DNA from: Chitinophagaceae bacterium
GTDB taxonomy: Bacteria > Bacteroidota > Bacteroidia > Chitinophagales > Chitinophagaceae
Assembly: GCA_004322015.1 (NCBI GenBank)
Contig: SCQT01000101.1
Location: 1-64,000 of the forward strand
Length of the DNA stretch: 64,000 nt
Reading direction: 5' to 3'
Shown here: positions 34,853 to 42,681 of the stretch, piece by piece
How the letters are laid out: each line of letters starts with the position of its first letter
Position numbering within the stretch: the stretch's first letter is position 1
Translations under genes and position numbers: made by a program
Notes under the pieces: generated by a model
Told to the model about the DNA's origin: nothing
What the model saw: only the letters and a program-made list of their open reading frames with translations
Databases searched by the model: none

Positions 34853-35061
34853 GCACAGGATCAAGTATACTGCTCTTCTTCCTGATTGCAGATTTATTAT
34901 TTGTGATTAGCTGGGCCTCAGGATCATACCTAAGAAGAAAGCATCAACGTCGGGAATGGAGAGCAATAGCGCAACATCCGATTATCAGCAACTACAACAT
35001 TGATTCTTTAATAACAGAAATTAACGACGATTTAAACAATTCAGAAATAATCTGGCCATGA
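34849..35061 (+). CDS. small membrane phage protein
   Basis: 70 residues with one N-terminal membrane anchor (SILLFFLIADLLFVISWASG) followed by a basic cytoplasmic-looking stretch (YLRRKHQRREWR). Start and stop overlap both neighbours by 4 nt, so the three genes are coupled. Confidence 0.55.
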   Translation: MSTGSSILLFFLIADLLFVISWASGSYLRRKHQRREWRAIAQHPIISNYNIDSLITEINDDLNNSEIIWP

Positions 35062-35282
35062 CATCACAACGAATACTTGAATTAAAACCGGAAGCCGTTG
35101 AAACAATTCGTAACTGGGTCATGTCATGCACAAATGAAGATCAGGCGGAAGTGTGCAGATTATTTATTCAAGACACAATTTATACAAGATACGGAGATTC
35201 TGACATGGACGAGTATTTACAATACCTGGTCATCGAAAAGCTAAGAGGTTTAAAGCAGCAACTGGAAGAAGTTGATACGTGA
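35058..35282 (+). CDS. small soluble phage protein
   Basis: 74 residues, acidic and helical (RILELKPEAVETIRNWVMSC). It overlaps the preceding gene by 4 nt and ends the coupled cluster. Not recognised. Confidence 0.55.
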   Translation: MTSQRILELKPEAVETIRNWVMSCTNEDQAEVCRLFIQDTIYTRYGDSDMDEYLQYLVIEKLRGLKQQLEEVDT

Positions 35283-35396
35283 AGATTTTCCGAGAAGAGG
35301 ATGGTTTAAATAAAGTCCCGGTGTTTCTACGTCGGGAAATTTGAAAACTAAATTCTTTTAAAATAAAAACGGAGGCCCGTATGGGCGTGGAAAACC

Positions 35397-35431
35397 GGGG
35401 AGCAAATTGTAAAGCAACTCTCTTGCTCCCC
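35397..35431 (+). terminator. hairpin terminator in early region
   Basis: GGGGAGCAA pairs perfectly with TTGCTCCCC over a 17-nt loop and is followed by TTCTT. The gap 35283-35450 also has a GCCC/GGGC mini-hairpin at 35374-35387. It could be a terminator or a small structured RNA. Confidence 0.5.
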
Positions 35432-35450
35432 TTCTTAAAAACTTAGTGCA

Positions 35451-35696
35451 ATGGAAAAGTACATACGAATGAATGAAACAACGCTTTCAGGGTTGAAAGA
35501 AAATGACCGATTCATTTTCTGGGGCAGTTATACGGTTTGGAAAGTCCTTCACAAAGATGATGACAAACTCATTATTGATTGCGGACACATGCCCAAAACT
35601 ATCAACCTGAATGAAAGGTATAAAGGTGCCAGAAACTTTAATGCCTGGCGAGGCGATCGTCGGGTAGTAAGGATGAAATTACAAACACAGGAGTAA
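35451..35696 (+). CDS. small phage protein, unknown
   Basis: 81 residues, beta-rich and basic (ENDRFIFWGSYTVWKVLHKD). The N-terminal part resembles the short SH3-like barrels often seen in phage accessory proteins, but I cannot assign it. Confidence 0.55.
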   Translation: MEKYIRMNETTLSGLKENDRFIFWGSYTVWKVLHKDDDKLIIDCGHMPKTINLNERYKGARNFNAWRGDRRVVRMKLQTQE

Positions 35697-35709
35697 AACA
35701 AATTTGAGT

Positions 35710-35919
35710 ATGAGAAAAGTAATGCTCGCCGCTTTAATGGCCATCATGTTCGGAGATAAAGATCGTGCAAGAGAAAGTAGTCGGATGTTTCGATCCGTGC
35801 AATTTCAGAATCAAAGAAAGTTCATCGTAAGAGGCTACTCTCACGAAAAAAATCAAAGGCAGAAACGAAAAAGCCGGCGTCAAGCTCCGCACCGGAGACC
35901 CATTCAAAACCGAAAATAA
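35710..35919 (+). CDS. small very basic phage protein
   Basis: 69 residues from the ATG at 35710 (a TTG two codons upstream is possible). A short hydrophobic N-terminus (MRKVMLAALMAIMFGD) is followed by a strongly basic tail (QRQKRKSRRQAPHRR) that could bind nucleic acid. Not recognised. Confidence 0.45.
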   Translation: MRKVMLAALMAIMFGDKDRARESSRMFRSVQFQNQRKFIVRGYSHEKNQRQKRKSRRQAPHRRPIQNRK

Positions 35920-35943
35920 ACTCTAACCAATAAATACAAACCA

Positions 35944-36087
35944 ATGGCACAACAACCATTCACGAAAAAGATTGAGCTCCTCCTAACCGAAGCTCAACTT
36001 AAGAAAATCAACTCCGCTGCAAAGAAGGCGAAGATAAACCGCTCCGAGTGGATCCGGCAGACGCTCAAAGCAGCCTTAAAGCATTAG
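35944..36087 (+). CDS. ribbon-helix-helix-type small DNA-binding protein
   Basis: A 47-residue gene. KKIELLLTEAQLKKINSAAK (ribbon strand and helix A) and ASP-free helix B KINRSEWIRQTLKAAL follow the pattern of MetJ/Arc-type repressors. It sits between the early small genes and the recombination genes and may regulate them. Confidence 0.6.
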   Translation: MAQQPFTKKIELLLTEAQLKKINSAAKKAKINRSEWIRQTLKAALKH

Positions 36088-36136
36088 TTAACCGGTGCCG
36101 TCCGGGAGACTGGGCGGCACATTAAAACAACTCAAA

Positions 36137-36772
36137 ATGGAATCCAATCATCAATTACCAACCTTCGCCGGGTTGCAGCAATCCGACGCCGAAACTGGAA
36201 GCAAGTTCCTCGAACTGATCAACAAGCCATGCCCACAGGAATGGCTTAAGAATCATCCTCAGATTAAAGTTAAGAACTCGCAAGGTCAGTACGTACCACT
36301 AAAGTATCTGCCGATTGACAAGGTAGAGTTCTTACTCACCCGCGTCTTCGGAGTGTTTAAGTGGGTGGAAGTACTCCGGGAATCGGTTATGTTCAATTCG
36401 ATTTCCGTTACCGTCCGTCTTCATTATTGCATCCCGGGGACAGATACCTGGTTACAACAGGATGGATGTGGAGCAGCTCCGGTTCAAACGGACAAAGGCG
36501 AAAGCGCCGCCAATCTTGCAGCCGTTAAAGCTGATGGGGTGCAGAAAGCGTTCCCATCCGCACTTAGTTACGCAGTCTCAAACGCGGCCGCCCGGATCGG
36601 TAAAGTGTTCGGTGCAGATATTAACAAGGACGACGCGTTCGACTACGCAGGAACCTATTCGCAACCACAAACGGAACAAGCGGCACCGCAGTTCTATGCA
36701 CCGAGACCTGCTGACCCGGCTCCGCAACCCACAACTAATTCCTTCATCCCCCAATTCAACTTTGCACTATGA
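36137..36772 (+). CDS. candidate Rad52-like single-strand annealing protein
   Basis: 211 residues from the ATG at 36137; an upstream GTG/ATG-like start in frame at 36095 lacks a convincing protein beginning. Residues about 45-150 (LPIDKVEFLLTRVFGVFKWV, later AAVKADGVQKAFPSALSYAV and AARIGKVFGA) resemble the Rad52/Sak-type fold with a strand-rich core and closing helices. The tail is Pro/Gln/Ala-rich and disordered. The location next to two exonucleases and an SSB-like gene supports recombination. Family assignment is by eye only. Confidence 0.5.
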   Translation: MESNHQLPTFAGLQQSDAETGSKFLELINKPCPQEWLKNHPQIKVKNSQGQYVPLKYLPIDKVEFLLTRVFGVFKWVEVLRESVMFNSISVTVRLHYCIPGTDTWLQQDGCGAAPVQTDKGESAANLAAVKADGVQKAFPSALSYAVSNAAARIGKVFGADINKDDAFDYAGTYSQPQTEQAAPQFYAPRPADPAPQPTTNSFIPQFNFAL

Positions 36773-37839
36773 CACAGGAACTCGCGTTAACACCGCAGCA
36801 GCAGGGATGGTTATCCCTGGCTGATTACAAACAGCAGGTTTTTAAGAGCCTGCAGCAGGGCGAGCTTGCCGTGCAGGCAACGCTTGCTAACCTGCCGACT
36901 GCCACAAGGGAGAATCCGGCACAACTTTCCACGGCGCTGGCTACCGTTCAGGAACGGCTAAAGACAGCAAAAGCTCAACACATGCAGAATAAAGACATCC
37001 GGTTAGCCTTCACCGGAATGCTCAAAGAGAAACTGATTGATCCTGCAATGGACTTCGAGAAGCGTTCGGAGGTGCTTATCGCAACAGCATCGCAACATGA
37101 ACTTTGCCTTCGCAAGATTGCAGAAGCGATTGAGCAGGAAGCGGCTGAAAAAAGGAAAGAGGAACAGCAACTGCAAGCGCACATCGTCAACGAAAATTAC
37201 CGGATCCAAACGGAGTATAAGAATGCACTTAATCGTTGGATCACTGATTACTATGCAAGTCAGCTTCGCAAGAAGACCCCAACACCGGATTTGGAAGACC
37301 TTGCGGGCATCCTAAGCGAGGTTAAGGTCCCGTTGCCCACAACATTTCAACTCAGGATGGTAACTAAAGAGCGTGCCATGGAAATTTATTCCAGCATTCA
37401 GAAACCCGATCTGAAAGCCGTGCTGCAATCAGCTATTGCGAGCCTGAACGAACGCTTTTCCATGTACGCCAACGACCTGCAAAATGCAGAGGCAGCCGCC
37501 AAAGCGGCCGAGGAAGCCCAGCAGAAAGCAGAAGCAGATGCAAAACAAAGTGTTGAGCTAACAACAGCAACCAATACCCTGATGGCCCAGGCTGAAACTA
37601 CGGTTGTCAATGCTCCTCATGTAAAGCGCAACCTTAAAATAGTAGAAGAAAATACACAGCAATGGGGAGTAGCAGTAATGGGTCATTTCCTTCGCAATCT
37701 GCAAACGGCTGCACCGAAAGTTCGTGTAAAGTCATGGGCTAAATTGAATATAGGTCAAATGGCTGAGGCGTTGGCTAAAATTGCGGGCGAGACAGGAGAA
37801 GTGTTTACCGGGTTAAAAATGGAGGAGGTCGAAAAATGA
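36769..37839 (+). CDS. coiled-coil phage protein in recombination cluster
   Basis: 356 residues, mostly helical with long Ala/Glu/Lys/Gln coiled-coil stretches (AEAAAKAAEEAQQKAEADAK). It overlaps the annealing-protein gene and the DnaQ gene by 4 nt each, so it belongs to the recombination unit. No catalytic motif is visible; the function is unknown. Confidence 0.6.
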   Translation: MTQELALTPQQQGWLSLADYKQQVFKSLQQGELAVQATLANLPTATRENPAQLSTALATVQERLKTAKAQHMQNKDIRLAFTGMLKEKLIDPAMDFEKRSEVLIATASQHELCLRKIAEAIEQEAAEKRKEEQQLQAHIVNENYRIQTEYKNALNRWITDYYASQLRKKTPTPDLEDLAGILSEVKVPLPTTFQLRMVTKERAMEIYSSIQKPDLKAVLQSAIASLNERFSMYANDLQNAEAAAKAAEEAQQKAEADAKQSVELTTATNTLMAQAETTVVNAPHVKRNLKIVEENTQQWGVAVMGHFLRNLQTAAPKVRVKSWAKLNIGQMAEALAKIAGETGEVFTGLKMEEVEK

Positions 37840-38588
37840 TACAGTTAGAAAGTCCTGTCTGCTTCCTCGACCTCGAAACAACAGGGACGGACATCGAACA
37901 CGACCGCATTGTCGAATTTGCGATATGCAAATTATACCCAGGCGGGGAACGACAGACAGAATGCAAAAGAGTAAATCCCTGGGTTCCAATCCCCGAAGCA
38001 GCGACTGCGGTTCACGGCATTACGAATGAAATGGTAAAAGATGAACCTTCATTCGCCGAATATGCACCAGCCATACTGAAATTCATCAGCGGCTGCGACC
38101 TCGGAGGTTTTAATTCCAACAGCTTTGATTTTCCGATGCTGTATAACGAGTTTATTCGGGCCGGAATCCAATGGGATTACAGCAACGCGAGATTCATTGA
38201 CGTCGGGAATCTGTTTAAGATTAAAGAACCGCGCACTCTGGGCGCAGCAGTCAAATTCTACCTGGGCAAAGAACTGGAAGATGCGCACTCGGCTCAGAAG
38301 GATATCGAAGCTACGGCCGATGTTTTCCTTGCTCAATTCAGCCGGTATGAGGACTTGCCAGCCGACTTGGCCGAACTGGACATGTTTACAAACTACGGTA
38401 AAAAGCGGCTGGACTTATCCGGTAAGTTTACGCTGAATGAAAAGGGGGATGTTATATTCAACTTCGGGTCGCACAAAGGAGAGATTGCGGCCGACGAACG
38501 TTACTTAGACTGGATGGTCAACAAAGCCAAGTTCTCACCGGACACAACGGCAATTGCACGCAGGCTATTAGAAGGAGGCTCGCTATGA
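37836..38588 (+). CDS. DnaQ-like 3'-5' exonuclease
   Basis: 250 residues with the DEDDh motifs: FLDLETTGTD (D12, E14), FNSNSFDFPML (Exo II) and EDAHSAQKDIEAT (Exo III). The C-terminal extension INFGSHKGEIAADERYLDWM-type segment resembles the extra domain of exodeoxyribonuclease X-like proteins. It could trim ends for recombination or proofread phage replication. Confidence 0.87.
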   Translation: MIQLESPVCFLDLETTGTDIEHDRIVEFAICKLYPGGERQTECKRVNPWVPIPEAATAVHGITNEMVKDEPSFAEYAPAILKFISGCDLGGFNSNSFDFPMLYNEFIRAGIQWDYSNARFIDVGNLFKIKEPRTLGAAVKFYLGKELEDAHSAQKDIEATADVFLAQFSRYEDLPADLAELDMFTNYGKKRLDLSGKFTLNEKGDVIFNFGSHKGEIAADERYLDWMVNKAKFSPDTTAIARRLLEGGSL

Positions 38589-39190
38589 TGGTCCGTAACG
38601 TACAACTGCTTAAAGGAGTTCCCTTCGACGATTACCTGAAACTGCCCGGATGGAGCTACAGTGGAATTAAAGGAACTAAGATCGAACCCACTCCGAAAAT
38701 GGGGATCGGGACCGCAGTCCATAATTACCTACTCACGCCAAATGAGTTCAATCACGACAATAGCTTAGTGCCTGCGCTTGCAATTGAATTAAAAAAGATA
38801 CTGGGTCCGTTATTGCCCTTCTGTACGCCGGAACTGGCCGTCATCTGTGATCTTATCCACGAGGATATGATAATGCCCTATAAGGGAAGGATTGATTTGG
38901 CCGTTGTCTTCGAGAAAATAGGCAATCCTCTAAATCTGGTTATAGATATTAAAATAACGGAATTAGACACACGGAAAGGGATTGACTTCTTCGGGTACGA
39001 CAAGCAGCTTAACGGCTATTCCCTCGCAATAGGTGCGGCACGAAGGGTGATCGTTTCTGTTAATCCGAATAAGCTTGCAAAGCGTCAAGTAGCGACACAG
39101 GTAATCCCAATTGCACGGGATATTAGATTCTGGGAACAGGCTGTTCTAAAGTTAGGTAAACCAATTACTCATAACTATTTAATTCATTAA
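38585..39190 (+). CDS. PD-(D/E)XK exonuclease (RecE/Cas4-like)
   Basis: 201 residues with a complete nuclease motif set: GTAVHNYLL (H46), GRIDLAVV (D104), LVIDIKIT (D121, K123) and KQLNGYSLA (Q141, Y145). This order is that of RecE/RecB-type nucleases, which resect double-strand ends to give substrate for an annealing protein. Overlaps the DnaQ gene by 4 nt. With the annealing protein it would make a Red-like pair. Confidence 0.72.
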   Translation: MMVRNVQLLKGVPFDDYLKLPGWSYSGIKGTKIEPTPKMGIGTAVHNYLLTPNEFNHDNSLVPALAIELKKILGPLLPFCTPELAVICDLIHEDMIMPYKGRIDLAVVFEKIGNPLNLVIDIKITELDTRKGIDFFGYDKQLNGYSLAIGAARRVIVSVNPNKLAKRQVATQVIPIARDIRFWEQAVLKLGKPITHNYLIH

Positions 39191-39194
39191 CGCC

Positions 39195-39980
39195 ATGGAA
39201 ACAAAAAAAATCAAACTACAAATTAAAAACCGGTGGACCAGATCTGTTTTGTTTGAATATGAAAAAGAAGACAACACAATTGCGAAAACTCTAAAGCAGG
39301 CGGTTGCTTCATTCGCGCCCCTGCGTGGCGCGGACCTGAGTGGCGCGGCCCTGCGTGGCGCGGACCTGCGTGACACGGACCTGAGTGACACGGACCTGCG
39401 TGGCGCGGACCTGCGTGGCGCGGACCTGCGTGACACGGACCTGAGTGACACGGCCCTGCGTGGCGCGGAACTGCGTGGCGCGGACCTGCGTGACACGGAC
39501 CTGCGTGGCGCGGACCTGCGTGACACGGACCTGCGTGGCGCGGAACTGCGTGGCGCGGACCTGCGTGACACGGACCTGCGTGGCGCGGACCTGAGTGGCG
39601 CGGCCCTGCGTGACACGGCCCTGCGTGGCGCGGAACTGCGTGGCGCGGAACTAGAGCCGATAAAGAACGATATGTTTATCGTTTTACTCCATTCCGTTCC
39701 CGAAATCGCAGCGCTTAAAAAAGCAATTCTGAATGGTAAAATAGACGGATCTACCTATTCTGGAGAATGCTGCTGTCTTTCTGGTACGGTTTGCAAAAAT
39801 GCTCCAACCGTTCTGGACGAACAGCGCGCCTTGCGTGTACGCAGAGCAAGCCGTCCAATAGAACGATTCTTTTTAGGTATAAAACCAGGTGACACGCCTG
39901 ATACAAACCAGTTTGCAAAACTCGCATCGGAATGGATCGAAGAATTTGAGCAATTACTCAATACAAATACTAAACACTAA
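39195..39980 (+). CDS. pentapeptide-repeat protein with conserved C-terminal domain
   Basis: 261 residues. After 40 residues comes a block of about 22 pentapeptides (LRGAD, LRDTD, LSGAA and similar), which would form a right-handed quadrilateral beta-helix. A C-terminal domain with DGSTYSGECCCLSGTVC follows, a Cys-rich region seen in phage pentapeptide proteins. The repeat DNA is GC-rich and almost perfectly periodic at 15 bp. Some members mimic DNA or block gyrase; no target is evident here. Confidence 0.75.
   Translation: METKKIKLQIKNRWTRSVLFEYEKEDNTIAKTLKQAVASFAPLRGADLSGAALRGADLRDTDLSDTDLRGADLRGADLRDTDLSDTALRGAELRGADLRDTDLRGADLRDTDLRGAELRGADLRDTDLRGADLSGAALRDTALRGAELRGAELEPIKNDMFIVLLHSVPEIAALKKAILNGKIDGSTYSGECCCLSGTVCKNAPTVLDEQRALRVRRASRPIERFFLGIKPGDTPDTNQFAKLASEWIEEFEQLLNTNTKH
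39321..39652 (+). repeat. 15-bp tandem repeat array encoding pentapeptides
   Basis: About 22 units built from CTGCGTGGCGCGGAC and variants CTGCGTGACACGGAC and CTGAGTGACACGGAC. The base composition (mostly G and C) stands out from the surrounding AT-richer phage DNA. The units differ by only a few alternative bases, suggesting recent expansion by slippage or recombination. Confidence 0.9.
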
Positions 39981-40020
39981 ACATTTAACGGCACAGGCAC
40001 CCGCATCCTGTACAAATATC

Positions 40021-40401
40021 ATGGGACTTATAATATTAGACATCTGCCTATCGGACATTCCGAAAGAAACAATGAAACAAGGATCCAACGGCAAATGGTA
40101 TGCAAAAATCTGCTGTGCAGACCGCAGAGAGCAGGATCAATATGGTAATACGCACACACTGTATATGAGCCAAACTGCAGAGCAGCGTAACGCGCAAACT
40201 CCGAAACACTATGTTGGTTCCGCCAAAGCCGTAGTAACGCAGCAGGCGCCAGTCACACCGCAGCAAGCCTACCAGCCGGCTACTCAGAGCTACGCACCGG
40301 CACCGCAACAAACGCCCCCCGCTTACTATCCCCCGAAACCAACACAGCAGCACGCGCAAGCTCAGGCAACTCCTAACATTCCTAATAACCTTCCGTTCTG
40401 A
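40021..40401 (+). CDS. SSB-like protein with SSB-type C-terminal tip
   Basis: 126 residues from the ATG at 40021. The N-terminal 70 residues are strand-rich (LDICLSDIPKETMKQGSNGK, later QYGNTHTLYMSQ). A long Gln/Pro/Ala-rich linker ends in PNNLPF, the hydrophobic tip used by SSB proteins to recruit partners. The OB-fold cannot be proven by eye. It sits between recombination nucleases and a helicase, where SSB would be expected. It overlaps the helicase gene by 1 nt. Confidence 0.55.
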   Translation: MGLIILDICLSDIPKETMKQGSNGKWYAKICCADRREQDQYGNTHTLYMSQTAEQRNAQTPKHYVGSAKAVVTQQAPVTPQQAYQPATQSYAPAPQQTPPAYYPPKPTQQHAQAQATPNIPNNLPF

Positions 40402-42074
40402 TGTTAGAACTAAGAACATATCAGGAGCAGCTTGTTAATGAAGCATCGGAAACGCTTGCTTCCGGTCATAGGAAGATCATTTGCCAGTTGCCGACAGGCG
40501 GAGGTAAAACCGTGTGTTTCGCGGCAATAACGGACCGCTACACCCGAAAAAGTGCAGGCCGCGTGTTTATATTAGTACACCGGATCGAACTGCTTAAACA
40601 AGCCAGGAGAAGCCTTGACAAGTTCTTTCAAATTCCTTCCCACGCAATAAAAGCGGGCACACGATGGATTCCCGATGTGCCTGCTTACGTGGGGATGGTG
40701 GAATCTGCCAATCGGAGAATCGCTAAACTGCCCCCAATCGGACTGGTAATAATTGACGAGGCACATTTGAATACGTTTTCCAAAATACATGCTGCGTTTC
40801 CCGATGCTATGTTTATAGGATTCACAGCAACACCGATCAGTGCGAACAAAAAAAAGCCCCTTAAAGAGCTGTACAGCGAAATTGTAATGGGACCTCAGAT
40901 TTCGCAACTCATAAAAGAAGGAGCGCTGTGCCAAAATATTACCATTTCACCCCGCGAGGTGGTGAATAGAGCTGAGCTCGCGATTAAGAATGGTGAATTC
41001 GACATGGAGGGAATGGCGCGTACCTACAAGCAAACCAAGTTCGTCAAAGGAGCTGTGGAAGCCTACAAGAAACACGGTCAGCATCCCGACGGCTCATGGA
41101 TGAAAACACTTGTATTTAATGTGAATGTGGATCACTCGAAAATGGTAACACAGGCGTTTATTGACGCAGGTTTTCCGGCAGCGCATTTAGATGGTACTGA
41201 AACGCCTTACAGGAGAAGTGAAGTACTGAGATGGTTTAGCGAAACTCCTGGGGCAATCCTGAACAATTGTGCAATTCTTACGGCTGGGTTCGACGAGCCG
41301 TCTATCGAAATGATTGTGGTGAATCACGCTACGATGTCCATCACGAAGTGGCTGCAAGAAACCGGAAGAGGTTCTCGTCCCACCGAATTTAAGTCCATGT
41401 TTAAGATCTTAGACTTAGGAGGTAACGCAATCACGCACGGTGATTGGAACGCAGATCGCGATTGGAGGAATTTATTTCATAATCCTAAGAAGCCCCGTGA
41501 GCGCGATCAGGTTGCACCCTGCAAAAGCTGTCCTCACTGTGATGCGATTATTCCAGCGGGCGTTCGTAAATGTCCCTACTGCGGATATGATTACCCAAGT
41601 GCCGAAGAGGAACTGGAAAAAGATTTGGGTGAGTTCGTGATAGTTACCAGGGGGATCAACGTGGAGGCTCTGATGGCCGAGAACGCCAACCGAAAGAAGT
41701 ATTATACCTTCTACAACCTTGGCCGCAGGATTGCCGCGCAATTGCTAAAGCAGATTGGAAAAAAGGGGCTCACGGATGAGCGTACTGAGTTCGCATTACA
41801 AGAATATTACAAGCTCGCTCAGGAATGGTGTAAAAAAAACGGCAAAGCCTGGAACCGGTGGCATGGTGAGCAGGCACGGGAAACATTATACGCTGAATTA
41901 ATGGAGCGGTTTGAATGGGTTAGGCCTGAGATGCGACCGCACGAACCGGAGCCTCTTCCGTTTAAGCCCCCGGAGCCGAGAAGGTTGCCACCGCCGCCCG
42001 AAGAGAAGCCTAGACAGCAATTTGAATTATTCACGAATACATTACAAACATTGCAAAAGATTTCAAGCCTTTGA
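40401..42074 (+). CDS. DEAD/DEAH-box superfamily 2 helicase
   Basis: 557 residues: Walker A PTGGGKT at 31-37, DEAH at 119-122 (LVIIDEAHLN), motif III FTATP, the C-terminal RecA domain with ILTAGFDEP and QETGRGSRP, and a four-Cys zinc ribbon (CKSCPHCDAIIPAG, CPYCGYDY). This is the phage/plasmid-type SF2 helicase resembling type I/III restriction helicases. A role in phage replication or recombination is inferred. Confidence 0.88.
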   Translation: MLELRTYQEQLVNEASETLASGHRKIICQLPTGGGKTVCFAAITDRYTRKSAGRVFILVHRIELLKQARRSLDKFFQIPSHAIKAGTRWIPDVPAYVGMVESANRRIAKLPPIGLVIIDEAHLNTFSKIHAAFPDAMFIGFTATPISANKKKPLKELYSEIVMGPQISQLIKEGALCQNITISPREVVNRAELAIKNGEFDMEGMARTYKQTKFVKGAVEAYKKHGQHPDGSWMKTLVFNVNVDHSKMVTQAFIDAGFPAAHLDGTETPYRRSEVLRWFSETPGAILNNCAILTAGFDEPSIEMIVVNHATMSITKWLQETGRGSRPTEFKSMFKILDLGGNAITHGDWNADRDWRNLFHNPKKPRERDQVAPCKSCPHCDAIIPAGVRKCPYCGYDYPSAEEELEKDLGEFVIVTRGINVEALMAENANRKKYYTFYNLGRRIAAQLLKQIGKKGLTDERTEFALQEYYKLAQEWCKKNGKAWNRWHGEQARETLYAELMERFEWVRPEMRPHEPEPLPFKPPEPRRLPPPPEEKPRQQFELFTNTLQTLQKISSL

Positions 42075-42078
42075 TATA

Positions 42079-42372
42079 ATGAAAAGACAAGACTATGTAA
42101 AACATCACGCTATCGAACTTAAGAAGATGTGTGATAAAAGAGATAAGCTGCATGAGAAGACAATTTCAGGAGAGCTCAGCTACAGTCAATTCCAAAAAGT
42201 AAGCGCTGAACTAAATTTTTTGAGTATGCATATTGAACAAACGAAAGAAAGAATTGCTTTTGGTCTTGGATATCTCATACCTGAAAACACAATATCAGAA
42301 TATAGGCCAAGCGGATTTCATCGGTATGATGGGATTAGAAGGGAGCTTGAAAGAACGAAGTTTGATAAATAA
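42079..42372 (+). CDS. small phage protein, unknown
   Basis: 97 residues from ATG at 42079, basic and helical (KHHAIELKKMCDKRDKLHEK; SAELNFLSMHIEQTKERI). 4 nt after the helicase stop. Not recognised. Confidence 0.55.
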   Translation: MKRQDYVKHHAIELKKMCDKRDKLHEKTISGELSYSQFQKVSAELNFLSMHIEQTKERIAFGLGYLIPENTISEYRPSGFHRYDGIRRELERTKFDK

Positions 42373-42414
42373 ATATTTCGAACATGCAACTAAATCACGC
42401 AAAAACAGATAGCT

Positions 42415-42657
42415 ATGACATTTACGATCAATGAATTAATTAGCGCTGCAGAGCGGGAACTCGATAGCTGGAAATTAGACGGCGAAAAGCAAAGAACTGA
42501 TTCTGACTATGAAAAGATGGGTTTTGTTCATGCAGTTGCAATGAGACTACAAACCAGTAAGCCTGTATCGTCAAAAATGCCGTCAACGTCCGGCGGCTTT
42601 GGGCTGGTGGGAATTCAAAGTTACTTCCGCCCGAACGTCAGACCAGTAAACGAATAA
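42415..42657 (+). CDS. small phage protein, unknown
   Basis: 80 residues, helical N-terminal half (FTINELISAAERELDSWKLD) and a Ser/Gly/Pro-rich C-terminus. It is the last gene before the methyltransferase cassette region. Not recognised. Confidence 0.5.
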   Translation: MTFTINELISAAERELDSWKLDGEKQRTDSDYEKMGFVHAVAMRLQTSKPVSSKMPSTSGGFGLVGIQSYFRPNVRPVNE

Positions 42658-42681
42658 AAAGTTGAAATTAATAATCTATAG

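Noticed and set aside
39179-39616. Arg/Ser/Ala-rich open frame on the minus strand
   Set aside because: It is the antisense of the 15-bp pentapeptide repeat array; the period keeps the frame open. No start signal or protein-like composition.
39321-39652. CRISPR-like array
   Set aside because: The repeats are contiguous 15-mers without spacers and encode pentapeptides in frame.
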